Below, one piece after another: positions 50,303 through 59,297 of a stretch of DNA of 64,000 nt. Position 1 is the first letter of the stretch, and the number at the start of each line of letters is the position of its first letter. Origin of the DNA: Geothrix fuzhouensis (GTDB taxonomy: Bacteria > Acidobacteriota > Holophagae > Holophagales > Holophagaceae); the NCBI RefSeq assembly GCF_024609325.1, contig NZ_JANHMQ010000003.1, positions 206,928-270,927 on the forward strand, given 5' to 3'. The position numbers and the translations under genes were made by a program. The notes under the pieces were generated by a model. It saw only the letters and a list, made by a program, of their open reading frames with translations. It was not told the DNA's origin and made no database searches.

Positions 50303-50674
50303 AGAGACCCGAGACTCGGCGCCTACATGATCGGCGTGGTGTCCATGCGCTACAGCGTGCATCCCCAGACCTTGCGCCTCTACGAGCGGGAGGGCCTCCT
50401 CACGCCCAGCCGGACCGAGGGCAAGACCCGCCTTTACAGCGACGAGGATCTGGAGCGGTTGGAATTCATCCTTAATCTCACTCGCGATCTGGGCGTGAAC
50501 CTCGCCGGGGTGGAGGTGGTGCTGGGCTTGCGGGACCGCCTGAACCGCATGCAGGAGGAACTCGAGCGCCTGGCCCAGGCCCTGGAGGCCGCGGGCGTGA
50601 AGGACGTGCCCCGGCCGATGACTGGCACAGGCCTGGTGAAGCTGACGCCGCATGGACTCCGCAAACGGTCATGA
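50294..50674 (+). CDS. hspR: MerR-family heat-shock repressor HspR
   Basis: The 126-aa regulator matches HspR: winged HTH with SMRYSVHPQTLRLYEREGLLTPSRTEGKTRLYSDEDLERL and the hallmark LTRDLGVNLAGVEVVLGL, then a coiled coil. In actinobacteria and Deinococcus, HspR represses dnaK operons with DnaK as co-repressor, so its place after dnaK-dnaJ suggests autoregulation. The ATG and its ribosome site lie inside the right arm of structured element C. Confidence 0.93.
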   Translation: MSSRDPRLGAYMIGVVSMRYSVHPQTLRLYEREGLLTPSRTEGKTRLYSDEDLERLEFILNLTRDLGVNLAGVEVVLGLRDRLNRMQEELERLAQALEAAGVKDVPRPMTGTGLVKLTPHGLRKRS

Positions 50675-50735
50675 TCTGAGGCTTCGCAAGCAGGCCGGGT
50701 CGCTTGCTATGCTGATCCTTCTCCCTAGGTGATCT

Positions 50736-51602
50736 GTGCCCCTCCGGCATCTCGAAGAGCGCTCGCTCGACAAGTATTTCGATTCGATCCGCCACCTGCC
50801 TTTGCTTACGGCAGAGGAGGAGCGCATCAACGGGCGGCTGTGGCAGAACGACCGCAATCCCGAAGGCCTCCGCAAGCTGGTGGAGGGCAACCTGCGCTTT
50901 GTGGTGAAGGAGGCCCGCAAGTTCGAAGGCATGGGCCTGGATCTGCTGGACCTCATCAGCGAGGGCAACCTGGGCCTCATCGAGGCGGCGAAGCGCTTCG
51001 ATCCCGAGCGCCTGAACAAGTTCCTCACCTACGCTTCCTGGTGGGTCCGCCAGGCCATCTTCCACGCCCTCGCCGAGCACGGGAACAAGATCCGCCTGCC
51101 CCAGAAGGTGGCGGGCCACCTGGTGCACCTGAACCGGGTGACCCAGAAACTCAGCCAATCCCTGGGCCGCGTGCCCATGCTCAAGGAAATCGCGGCGGCG
51201 GCCAACCTCACCGAAGAGGAGGTGGAGCGCCTCCAGCTGCTCCAGCAGACCACGTCCACCGTGTCCACCGAGCAGGGCCTGGGGGATTCGGACCTCACCG
51301 TGGGTGACAGCCTGGAGCAGGAGGTGGAGCCCTCCGCCATGCAGACCCTGGATCAGGAGGCCTTCCTCGAGCAGATCGAGGTCAGCCTGGCCACGCTGAG
51401 CGAGAAGGAGCGGAAGATCATCACCCTCCACTTCGGCCTCGGCGGCGAGGATCCCCTCACCTTGGAGCAGATCGGCAAGCAGTTCGTCCCCCCCATCTCT
51501 CGCGAGCGTGTGCGCCAGCTGGAAGAGCGGGCCTTCTCCCGCATCCGCGAGCGGCGCCGTGAAGTCCTGGGCGGCTTCCTCCGCGGCGGGGACGGGCCAT
51601 GA
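50736..51602 (+). CDS. Sigma-70-family RNA polymerase sigma factor (RpoD/RpoS/RpoH-like)
   Basis: The 288-aa sigma factor has region 1.2 (LDKYFDSIRHLPLLTAEEE), region 2 (LVEGNLRFVVKEARKFEGMGLDLLDLISEGNLGL, then FLTYASWWVRQAIFHAL), region 3 and region 4 with the HTH LTLEQIGKQF and RERVRQLEERAFSRIR. It lacks the long region 1.1 of RpoD, so it is an alternative group 2 or RpoH-like factor. Position after hspR suggests a stress role. It starts with GTG. Confidence 0.85.
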   Translation: MPLRHLEERSLDKYFDSIRHLPLLTAEEERINGRLWQNDRNPEGLRKLVEGNLRFVVKEARKFEGMGLDLLDLISEGNLGLIEAAKRFDPERLNKFLTYASWWVRQAIFHALAEHGNKIRLPQKVAGHLVHLNRVTQKLSQSLGRVPMLKEIAAAANLTEEEVERLQLLQQTTSTVSTEQGLGDSDLTVGDSLEQEVEPSAMQTLDQEAFLEQIEVSLATLSEKERKIITLHFGLGGEDPLTLEQIGKQFVPPISRERVRQLEERAFSRIRERRREVLGGFLRGGDGP

Positions 51603-51615
51603 CCGGAGGCTGGCC

Positions 51616-52506
51616 ATGCTGAAGGGCCGCCCCGACTGTCCCCGCTGTCAGGGGCAGGGCCTCATTTTCGATCCGGATCCCCAGAAGCCGGTGATGGTCT
51701 GCGGCTGCACGGCGGATGTGGCGCCGGACGCGGAAACGCTGGGCCTGCCGGCCCGTTATCGGGAAGCCGATTTCGCACGATTCTGGAAGTGGTGGAACAA
51801 CATCCAGGCCAGCCATGCCCGTGCCCTGCTGGATCGCGTGGCCGACCTCGAGGATCTGCTGGCCCGACCCGCCGACGAGGTGGGCGAGCTGGAGGGGCGC
51901 GAAGATCTGGTGAAGCTGCTCGCGGCCCTCAAGCGGCGGCCCGAGCACGGCATCCGTCCCGCCGGGGCGGAATGGCTCTTCCAGTGGGCTTCGAACGGCA
52001 AGCACAAGTTCCGCCACGGCTGGGAGCTGTGGTGGATCCACGGTCCCGCCCAGAGCGGCCGCAGCACCCTCGCCGCCGCGGCCCTGCGAGCCTGGACCGA
52101 GCGCACAGGCAAGGGTGGGCGGTTCGTCTCCGTGCGGACGCTGAGCCAGGCCATCAAGGATGCCTACTACGACATCCGCAGCTTCCAGAACCAGGCCTTC
52201 CAGAGCGTGCGGGACCTGGTGGAACCCCTGCAGGATCCACCCCTTCTCGTGCTGGACGACTGGGACCGCATGGATACGGATATCCGCGTGGCAGCGGCGC
52301 TGGCCCAGCTTCTGGACCATCGCTACAGCGAAGAACTGCCCACCATCCTGACCTCCCTCGGGCCCCCCGAGGCCATGGATCGCCGGGAAAACCACCCCCT
52401 CGCCCGCCTGGAGGACGGCAGCCTTCTCGAACGGCTCCGTGGGGCCGAGCGCGTGGAGATGGTGCCGGCCCTGAAACCCTGGATCGAGCGCATGGAGCGG
52501 GGGTAG
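51616..52506 (+). CDS. DnaC/IstB-like AAA+ ATPase with N-terminal zinc finger
   Basis: The 296-aa protein resembles helicase-loader ATPases. Residues 1-45 contain a CPRCQGQGLIF...VCGC zinc finger, as in DnaI/DnaC-like proteins. The P-loop is GPAQSGRST, with Arg where the catalytic Lys of Walker A is expected. Walker B is LLVLDDWDRM, and the sensor region is LPTILTSL. It follows the sigma factor by 13 bases and precedes an exporter gene by four, so it is in one transcript. Whether it still hydrolyses ATP is unclear. Confidence 0.75.
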   Translation: MLKGRPDCPRCQGQGLIFDPDPQKPVMVCGCTADVAPDAETLGLPARYREADFARFWKWWNNIQASHARALLDRVADLEDLLARPADEVGELEGREDLVKLLAALKRRPEHGIRPAGAEWLFQWASNGKHKFRHGWELWWIHGPAQSGRSTLAAAALRAWTERTGKGGRFVSVRTLSQAIKDAYYDIRSFQNQAFQSVRDLVEPLQDPPLLVLDDWDRMDTDIRVAAALAQLLDHRYSEELPTILTSLGPPEAMDRRENHPLARLEDGSLLERLRGAERVEMVPALKPWIERMERG

Positions 52507-52510
52507 CCCC

Positions 52511-55078
52511 ATGAAAGCCCTGTTGCGCGGCCTCCTCCGCCTGCACCTGTCCCGGCCCTCGGGACTCTGGCTTCTCACGGCGGGCCTCACCCTGGTGCTG
52601 GGCTGGGGCACGCTGCGAGTGGAGCGGGCCCTGGATCTGATGAGCCTGCTGCCGGCGGAGAACCCGGCCGTGCGGGCCAACCTGGAAGCCGGCGTCGGCC
52701 AGCAAGAGCTGCTGTGGCTGGTGGCCGAGGGGAACGAAGCCGATCTGGAGGCCCGCCGCGCCTGGGCCGAAGGCCTGGTGGACCGCCTCCTCACGAAGGG
52801 CGGCCTGCCCCTCAACGGCCTGGCCGCCGAAGGACGCTTGTCCGACCCCGTGCTGGTGCCCGGTCCCGAGGGCGTGAGCCCCTGGCCGGCGCTCCTGGCC
52901 GTGGGGGCCATCACCGAGGGCGATGCCGCCGTGAGCCGTCTCACCACCGAGACCCTCTACGCCCTGGCGCCGGCCTGGCTGGGGGATCGCCTGGAGCCGC
53001 TGAAGGATCCGGCGGAAATGCAGCGGCGGATGCAGGCCACCGCGAAAGCCCTGGCCTCGCCCGAACCCCTGCCCGCAGCCCTGGCCCGGCTGGATCCCCT
53101 GGGTCTCCGGGACCTGGCCCCCCAGAACGGCGAAGGCATGGCCAAGGCCCAGGCCCTGGGCCGGGCTTTCACCTTGCGCATGCGGACCGGCTACCTGGAG
53201 ACCAAGGATGGCCGTTTCGTCCTGCTGCCCCTGGTGGCGGGCTTCCCGGCCACCGATGTGAAAGCCACCACCCGCGCCCTGGTGTGGCTGGGCCGGGGGG
53301 CCGAGGGTCCCCTGCCAGAAGCCGCCACCCTGAAAGCCGCCGAAGCCGCCTTGGGGCCACAGGCTGGTCGAGCGTTCCCGGTGCAGGCCACCGGTGCCCA
53401 CGCCATCACCGCCTGGGAATCGCACCGGCTCACTCTCGAGGTGCTGCTCAGCCTGGCCCTCAGCTTCATTCTCATCGGCTTGGTGTACTGGCTGGGCTTC
53501 CGCACACTCGCGGGCTACGGCTTCGTCATGGGCCCCCTGCTCATTGGCATGATCTGGTCCCTGGGCCTCACGGGCTGGATCCTGGGGCGCGTGAACCTCA
53601 TGGCTGCGGGCTTCGGCGCGGTGCTGCTGGGCGTGGGCGATGACGTGGGCATCCTGCTCTTCAGTCGCTATCGGGAGGAACGCCGGGGGGGCCGGACCAA
53701 GGCCCAGGCACTGGAGGCGGCCCTCCTGGGCACGGGCCCCGGCGTGGTGGCCGGTGCCCTGGCCACGGCCCTGGCTTTCCTGGCCCTGGCCTTCGCTCCC
53801 TTCCCCGGCATCCGGGATCTGGGCCTCACCACGGGCCTGGGCCTGCTGGCCTGCCTCGCCGCCACCTTCCTGGTGATGCCCCCCATGCTCCTCTGGCTGG
53901 ATGGCGGCAAGGGCACCTTCGCCCCGGGCCCGCCCCCACCCCTGCCGCGCCGCCGGGCCTGGGCCCCCTGGGCGGCTCTGGGCCTGCTGGTGCTGGCCCT
54001 CGCGGGCGCCCCGCGCACCCGCTGGGAGGAAGACCTGCGCCGCTTCCGCGCCCAGGGCAACCCCGCCCTCACGCTCCAGACGCGGCTGACGAAGACCCTC
54101 GGCGCCAGCCTCCAGCCCCTCGCCCTGCAGATTCCCCTCGAAGATCCCGACCGCCTCCCGGCCCGGTGGAACAAGCTGAGCCCCATTCTCCGGGAGGCGG
54201 GCCTCCCGATTCCGGACTGGGAGGCCATGGACCCGGAGCTGCGCCACACCCTGGGCTCCGAGACCTGGCGGCATCAGATGCTGGAGGCTGCGGCCAAGGC
54301 GGGCCTGGATCCCGCGGGACTGGAGGGCCCCCTGTCCGCCCTGGCCTCTGCCGCGGCGGACCCGGGCGAACCCGTGCGGGCCCTCCAGGCCCTGTTGCCG
54401 CGGGCGGCCCAGCCGCCTCAAGCCACCCACCGCTGGACCCTCTGGGGTCACCTGCACCATGGGCGGATCCCCGCCCCGCTGGCCCCGGCCCTGACGGTGC
54501 CCATCCGCCTGGACGAGGCCACCCTCCTCCGCCTCACGCCGGAAGTCGAGGCGGCCGGCGGGCGCTTCGTGGGCACGCAGCCCCTGTTCCGTGTGGTCAA
54601 GGGCATCGCGCGGGACGCCGTCCAGCAGGCCGTGCTCCTGGCCTTGGTGGGGATCTTCGTCGTCATCGCCATCTTCGGTCGCAGCCTGCGTTTCGCCCTG
54701 TTCGCCCTGGTGCCCCTGCTGGCCAGCCAGGCCGGGGCCTTGGGCGCCCTGGGTTGGGGGGGCGAGCCCCTCACCTTCCTGTCCCTCATGGCCATCCCCA
54801 TCGCCCTGGGCGTCAGCGTGGACACTGCTTTCAACCTGCTGCACCGGGCCCGGGGCGAGGCTGACGCCCCCCAGCGCGTGGCCCGGGTGAACGCCGTGTG
54901 CGCGGGCACCACCCTGGCCGGGTTCGGCGGCATGGTGTTCAGCGGGTACCGAGGCCTTCGCGGCCTCGGCCTCGCCTGCCTGGGCGGCGTGGCCCTGGCC
55001 CTGATCCTCACGCAGTGGTTGCTGCCCGTGCTGCTCGAGAAGTGGCCGCTGGAATCGAAGTCCCGGGAGAAGAAGTGA
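52511..55078 (+). CDS. MMPL/RND-family exporter (HpnN-like)
   Basis: The 855-aa inner-membrane protein has an N-terminal span, a large periplasmic domain, a block of spans (about residues 305-460, LSLALSFILIGLVYWLGF, FVMGPLLIGMIWSLGLTGWIL, GVGDDVGILLFSRYREER), a second periplasmic domain and a second block (about 700-840, FVVIAIFGRSLRFALFALVPLL, SLMAIPIALGVSVDTAFNLLHRAR). The GDD and D-T charged residues in spans fit proton coupling. Relatives move hydrophobic lipids such as hopanoids to the outer membrane. Its TGA overlaps the next GTG. Confidence 0.88.
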   Translation: MKALLRGLLRLHLSRPSGLWLLTAGLTLVLGWGTLRVERALDLMSLLPAENPAVRANLEAGVGQQELLWLVAEGNEADLEARRAWAEGLVDRLLTKGGLPLNGLAAEGRLSDPVLVPGPEGVSPWPALLAVGAITEGDAAVSRLTTETLYALAPAWLGDRLEPLKDPAEMQRRMQATAKALASPEPLPAALARLDPLGLRDLAPQNGEGMAKAQALGRAFTLRMRTGYLETKDGRFVLLPLVAGFPATDVKATTRALVWLGRGAEGPLPEAATLKAAEAALGPQAGRAFPVQATGAHAITAWESHRLTLEVLLSLALSFILIGLVYWLGFRTLAGYGFVMGPLLIGMIWSLGLTGWILGRVNLMAAGFGAVLLGVGDDVGILLFSRYREERRGGRTKAQALEAALLGTGPGVVAGALATALAFLALAFAPFPGIRDLGLTTGLGLLACLAATFLVMPPMLLWLDGGKGTFAPGPPPPLPRRRAWAPWAALGLLVLALAGAPRTRWEEDLRRFRAQGNPALTLQTRLTKTLGASLQPLALQIPLEDPDRLPARWNKLSPILREAGLPIPDWEAMDPELRHTLGSETWRHQMLEAAAKAGLDPAGLEGPLSALASAAADPGEPVRALQALLPRAAQPPQATHRWTLWGHLHHGRIPAPLAPALTVPIRLDEATLLRLTPEVEAAGGRFVGTQPLFRVVKGIARDAVQQAVLLALVGIFVVIAIFGRSLRFALFALVPLLASQAGALGALGWGGEPLTFLSLMAIPIALGVSVDTAFNLLHRARGEADAPQRVARVNAVCAGTTLAGFGGMVFSGYRGLRGLGLACLGGVALALILTQWLLPVLLEKWPLESKSREKK

Positions 55079-56139
55079 ACCCCCTGATCGAGCTGCTGCA
55101 GTCCCGCCTCCAGGAAGGCCCCGTCCCCGCCGCCGAGGTGATGGCCCTGGGCCTCTACCACCCCGAGCACGGCTACTACCGTCGGCAAGAGGGGCCCTGG
55201 GGTTTCGAAGGCAAGGACTACTACACGGCCCTGGATCTGGGGCCCCTGCTGGGCCAGACCATCGCCCTGCGGCTGGAGGCGGCCTGGGAACGCCTGGGCC
55301 GGCCGGCCACCTTCACCGCCCTGGAACCCGGCGCGGGCCGGGGTTGGCTGGGCCGTGATGTGCTGAATGCGGTCACCGGCCCCTTTGCCGAGGCCCTCGT
55401 CTACGTCCACCGCGACGACAACCCCGCCGCGAAGCGCGCGGCGGAAGAGGCCCTTTCGCCTTTCCTGACGGCGAATCGCGCGCGATTCGCTGCTGAATCA
55501 GAACCTCTGGAGCCGTTCACCGGCGCCATCTTCAGCAACGAACTCTTCGATGCCCTGCCGGCCCAGCCTTGGCGCTGGGACGGCGAGCGCTGGACCCGCG
55601 AGGTGCTGACCGCCGCGGGCACCCAGTGGCAGGCGGCGGATCCCGGCGAGGCCGGCGCCTGGTTCGCCGCCCGGACCGACGGTCTGGAACCCCGCGACGG
55701 CAGCATCTGGTGCGAAGGCCTGCCGGCACTCGTGCACGACCTGGCCTCGCCCCTGCAGGCGGGTCTCTTCCTGACGGTGGACTACGGCGAATCCGCCGAT
55801 CGACTCCTGGCGAAGGGAGCGGACCTGCGCCGCTTCAAGGCCCACAGTGTGGATGGCAACTGGCACGAGGGCCTGGGCGAAGCTGATTTGACAGCCGATG
55901 TCGACTTCACGCGACTGGCGGCGCTGCTCGAAGGCGAAGGTCTGGCGGACCTCTCCCACATGGAACTGAGCAAGTGGATTCGTACCCATGCGCCCCTGGA
56001 GCAATGGGCCCCCGTGTGGATGACCCTCCCGGCCCCCGAGCGCATGAAGCGCACCGAGAACCTCCTCCAGCTCACCCTCCCTGACCTGATGGGCAGCCGG
56101 TTCCGGGTGCTGGAAGGATGGAAGGGAAAGAAAGATTAA
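55075..56139 (+). CDS. SAM-dependent methyltransferase of the MidA/NDUFAF7 family
   Basis: The 354-aa protein matches the bacterial COG1565 family: ALYHPEHGYY-type start (LGLYHPEHGYYRRQ), DYYTALDLGPLLGQTIALRLE, LEPGAGRGWLGRDVL, IFSNELFDALPAQPWRW and LFLTVDYGES. The mitochondrial homologue methylates an Arg of complex I; the bacterial substrate is unknown. It starts with GTG overlapping the exporter stop (GTGA). A perfect 20-bp palindrome lies in the coding sequence at 55471-55490. Confidence 0.88.
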   Translation: MNPLIELLQSRLQEGPVPAAEVMALGLYHPEHGYYRRQEGPWGFEGKDYYTALDLGPLLGQTIALRLEAAWERLGRPATFTALEPGAGRGWLGRDVLNAVTGPFAEALVYVHRDDNPAAKRAAEEALSPFLTANRARFAAESEPLEPFTGAIFSNELFDALPAQPWRWDGERWTREVLTAAGTQWQAADPGEAGAWFAARTDGLEPRDGSIWCEGLPALVHDLASPLQAGLFLTVDYGESADRLLAKGADLRRFKAHSVDGNWHEGLGEADLTADVDFTRLAALLEGEGLADLSHMELSKWIRTHAPLEQWAPVWMTLPAPERMKRTENLLQLTLPDLMGSRFRVLEGWKGKKD

Positions 56140-56465
56140 CCACCGATAAACCCGGGTGAACACCGGGAAAGACACGATGAACACCCCGGAAAATTGAACA
56201 AGTTTCCGCAAAAGCCTGTCTGGCACCAACGAGGCGACACCTATACCCGATGCTTTCAGGTCAGCTTCTCGCAGTATTAGGGAAGCCCTCTGAAGACGAG
56301 TCAATACGAGGCGGTTGAGTTCCCATCCACCACGCGTGGATCCAGCTCTCGCAGAACCCAAGGTCTGAGAACAGAGTGATGGGAATCACAAGGCAATCCG
56401 TCCCGCAAGGCCAGGGCATAGAATCCACCAAGACCAAACGTTCGTTCGCTTACAAGGAGTTCTCC
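56140..56465. other. Non-coding stretch before the 56466 lipoprotein gene, with flanking inverted motif
   Basis: No gene is seen in these 326 bases, which are less GC-rich than neighbours. AACCACCGAT (56138-56147) and TGAACACCG (56157-56165) recur in inverted order on the far side of the lipoprotein gene, as CGGTGTTCA (57201-57209) and ATCGGTGGTT (57209-57218). AAGGAG at 56454-56459 is the ribosome site of the lipoprotein gene. No clear promoter was picked out. Confidence 0.5.
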
Positions 56466-57044
56466 ATGAAGTCCCTATCGGTTCTCTTCGCGTTCGGACT
56501 CGTGTTTGGCATTACCACTGGATGCCATCCGCCTTCCACCACGGGGGACGTCGCCGTTCGGGCAAGTGCTAAGCTCACCAAGGACTCTACGATCACTCTC
56601 ACGGCTGGTAACGACGGAGTTAAATTTAAGCCAGAGCTTGAAAAAGAGATGATTCGCAAGGGCTTTAATGTCATTTCGGATCTCGTTTCAGAAACCATCT
56701 CCCAGGAAAAGAAAACCGGTGAAGCCAAGGCCGGTGCCGTCACTACAAGTAGCGACGATGCCACCAAGGCTGCCGCCAAGGTCGCCGGGGACGAGCTGAT
56801 CACTAGGCAGAACATCCACCGGATGAAGTCCGAATTCGTCGGGAAACTCGACTACTTCTACGACGCCTCTTCCCAGGTCGTCACTAAGGTCAATTTGACC
56901 ATTGCCCGCCTCGACACGGGGGTAGTGGCCGTCTCGCTCAGTTATGACATTAAGGCCATGACCAACCGAGCTCGGACTAACCCAGAAGCAGCTGCAGAGA
57001 TCGCCACCTACCTCGATACAGCCCTTGCTACAGGCGCCAAATAG
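56466..57044 (+). CDS. Small lipoprotein, family not recognised
   Basis: The 192-aa protein has a lipoprotein signal (MKSLSVLFAFGLVFGITTGC) and a soluble Lys/Thr/Val-rich body: KLTKDSTITLTAGNDGVKF, a helix with MIRKGFNVISDLVSETIS, and a strand pair FDT-like (KVNLTIARLDTGVVAVSLSYDIKA). A Ser/Asp/Ala-rich stretch lies in the middle. Codon use is more A/T-rich than in neighbours, and the gene sits in a ~1.1-kb segment bordered by inverted motifs, consistent with acquisition. Strong AAGGAG ribosome site. Confidence 0.75.
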   Translation: MKSLSVLFAFGLVFGITTGCHPPSTTGDVAVRASAKLTKDSTITLTAGNDGVKFKPELEKEMIRKGFNVISDLVSETISQEKKTGEAKAGAVTTSSDDATKAAAKVAGDELITRQNIHRMKSEFVGKLDYFYDASSQVVTKVNLTIARLDTGVVAVSLSYDIKAMTNRARTNPEAAAEIATYLDTALATGAK

Positions 57045-57217
57045 CCCTTGCCTCACTTTGCGGAGCCTAAGAGTCCATCCATTGCGACACTGGGCTTCAT
57101 TTTCACTGTTCGCTAATCGTGTATGCCCGACTGGTGGTCCAAAATAGTCCCTAAGTCTGATCCTATCTAGGATGAATTAGCAGTGTTCATCAGCTTTTAT
57201 CGGTGTTCATCGGTGGT

Positions 57218-59122
57218 TTATTTTTTGGTTTCGGACCACACACTGACCCCGATCCCGCTGGGCCTCGCGGCGTCGTGGAAGACGGTGTGGGTGGCCTTCT
57301 TGTAGTCCTCTGGCTTCGCTTTATTGATGTCCATGAACACCTGGGGATTGCGGTCCATGAGGGGGAACCAGGTGCTCTGGACCTGCACCATGACGCGGTG
57401 GCCCTTCTTGAAGGTGTGGAAGATGTCGTTCATGGACCAGGCCACACGGGTGGGCTGGCTGGGGACGAAGGGGGCGGGCTTCGCGAGGCTGTCGCGGAAC
57501 TTGCCGCGCATGACTTCACCGCGCACCAGCTGCTGGTAGTCACCCATGGGGTTGGGGGTGCGATCCCAGGGGGAGGCACCGCCCTCTTTGAAATCGGGGT
57601 TCTTGAAATCATCCGGGTAGACATCGATGAGCTTCACCACCCAGTCGGCGTCCGTGCCCGTGGTGGCGACGAAGAGTTCAGGCCGCAGAGGGCCCGCGAA
57701 GGTCAGGTCCTCGTTGAGGGCGTCCGTCTGGTACACCAGCACGTCCGGGCGGCGGCCGGCGAAGCGCTGATCCGCCGTCATGTATTCCCGCGGCATGCCG
57801 ATGGCGACCTGCTCGATGAAGGGCACGGGTTTGGCCGGGTCGGAGACGTAGCTGTCGGCGCCGCCATCGGCGGGCGGAGGCGTGAAGGCCAGGCGGCCTC
57901 CGGGCTGGAAGTAGACCCGCGCTTGTGTGGCGGATTTCGGCGGCCAGGCATCCAACTGGTGCCAGCGGTTGGCGCCCGTTTCAAAGACGGTGGCCTTGGC
58001 CAAGGCCGGGGTCGCCGCATCCTTCAGGTGATGCATGAAGAAGGGGAAAAGCACTTCGGCCTGGAACCAGGCTGAGGCGTCCGTCCCGAATTGCACGGGG
58101 CCCAGGTGATCCCCCTTGCTGCGTTCCCAGCCGCCGTGGAACCAGGGACCCATGACCAAATGGCTGTCGGTGGCGGGGCTCTGGCGGCCCAGGGTCTTGA
58201 ACACCTGCAAGGTACCGAAGAGGTTCTCCGCGTCGAACCAGCCGCCCACGGTGAGCACAGCGGGTTTCACGTCCTTGATCTGGGGCCGCAGGTTGCGGGC
58301 CTGCCAGAAGGCGTCGTAGTTTGGGTGATCCAGCATCTCGTTCCAGAAGGCCACGTCCTGCGTGTACTGCCGGGTGGCACCCGTGGACCCGAGGCGCAGG
58401 AACCACTCGTACCCATCCGAGGTCGTCCGGCGGAAGGGCTTGCCCCAGTCGGAGGTCGGCTTGGGCCGGGGCTTGCCGAAATTCACCATGAAGTTGAAGG
58501 CGTGGGGCAACCAAAGGGCGCCGTTGCGGTGAAAGTCGTCGCCCGCGAACCAATCCACGATGGGGGCCTGGGGTGAGACGGCCTTGAGGGCCGGATGGCC
58601 CGACAGCATGCCCACAGCGGTGTAGAAGGCGGGGTAGCTGATGCCCCACTGCCCGGCCTTCCCGTTGTTCCGTGGCACATGCTTCAGCAGCCATTCCAGG
58701 GTGTCGTAGGTATCCGTGCTCTCGTCGATCGCCGCCCCGCTGGCGGCCCGCTGGGGGCGCATGTTCACGAACTCGCCTTCGGACATCATCCGACCGCGCA
58801 CGTCCTGGTAGACGAAGATGAAGCCCTCTTTCTGGAAGGCCATCGCTGGCCCCAGGTGCTCGGGGTAAGCCTCGGGGCCGTAGGGATAGACGCTGTAGGG
58901 GGTGCGCTGGAGCAGGAAGGGGTATGTCCGGCTGGCGTCCTTCGGCGCGTAGATGGCCGTGAAGAGCTTCACACCGTCCCGCATGGGAATCTCGACCTCG
59001 CGCTTGGTGTACTGCTCTCGCACGGCGGCGGATCCCGTCCCGGATACCTGGGCCGGCGCGATTCCCCAGCCACACAGAACGACCAGGACGAGCGCGGCGC
59101 GCAGGGCGCGGATCAAGGACAT
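57218..59122 (-). CDS. Secreted CocE/NonD-family (S15) acyl hydrolase or X-Pro dipeptidyl-peptidase
   Basis: The 634-aa protein has a signal peptide (MSLIRALRAALVLVVLCGWGIAPAQ), an alpha/beta-hydrolase domain (VEIPMRDGVKLFTAIYAPKD, FVYQDVRGRMMSEGEFVNM, nucleophile Ser in GQWGISYPAFYT) with a helical cap, and a C-terminal jelly-roll domain (from about residue 430). Family members cleave X-Pro dipeptides or ester side chains. The later acid and His are plausible in VLTVGGWFDAENLFG and GPWFHGGW. Substrate not predictable. Confidence 0.88.
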   Translation of the reverse strand: MSLIRALRAALVLVVLCGWGIAPAQVSGTGSAAVREQYTKREVEIPMRDGVKLFTAIYAPKDASRTYPFLLQRTPYSVYPYGPEAYPEHLGPAMAFQKEGFIFVYQDVRGRMMSEGEFVNMRPQRAASGAAIDESTDTYDTLEWLLKHVPRNNGKAGQWGISYPAFYTAVGMLSGHPALKAVSPQAPIVDWFAGDDFHRNGALWLPHAFNFMVNFGKPRPKPTSDWGKPFRRTTSDGYEWFLRLGSTGATRQYTQDVAFWNEMLDHPNYDAFWQARNLRPQIKDVKPAVLTVGGWFDAENLFGTLQVFKTLGRQSPATDSHLVMGPWFHGGWERSKGDHLGPVQFGTDASAWFQAEVLFPFFMHHLKDAATPALAKATVFETGANRWHQLDAWPPKSATQARVYFQPGGRLAFTPPPADGGADSYVSDPAKPVPFIEQVAIGMPREYMTADQRFAGRRPDVLVYQTDALNEDLTFAGPLRPELFVATTGTDADWVVKLIDVYPDDFKNPDFKEGGASPWDRTPNPMGDYQQLVRGEVMRGKFRDSLAKPAPFVPSQPTRVAWSMNDIFHTFKKGHRVMVQVQSTWFPLMDRNPQVFMDINKAKPEDYKKATHTVFHDAARPSGIGVSVWSETKK

Positions 59123-59297
59123 GGAGGCTCCGGGGGCGAGGCATCATGATAAGCGGCATGAAGCGCATTCGGGTGATTCCTGTCCTTGCAGCAGTAAGGC
59201 CAGCGGGGGAGCAATAAACCTCGACGGGAGCAGGCCCTTTTGCTGAACTGGAGGGTGCTCCCATCCGGAGCGCTTCCGTTTCCAGGGGTGTTGCACC

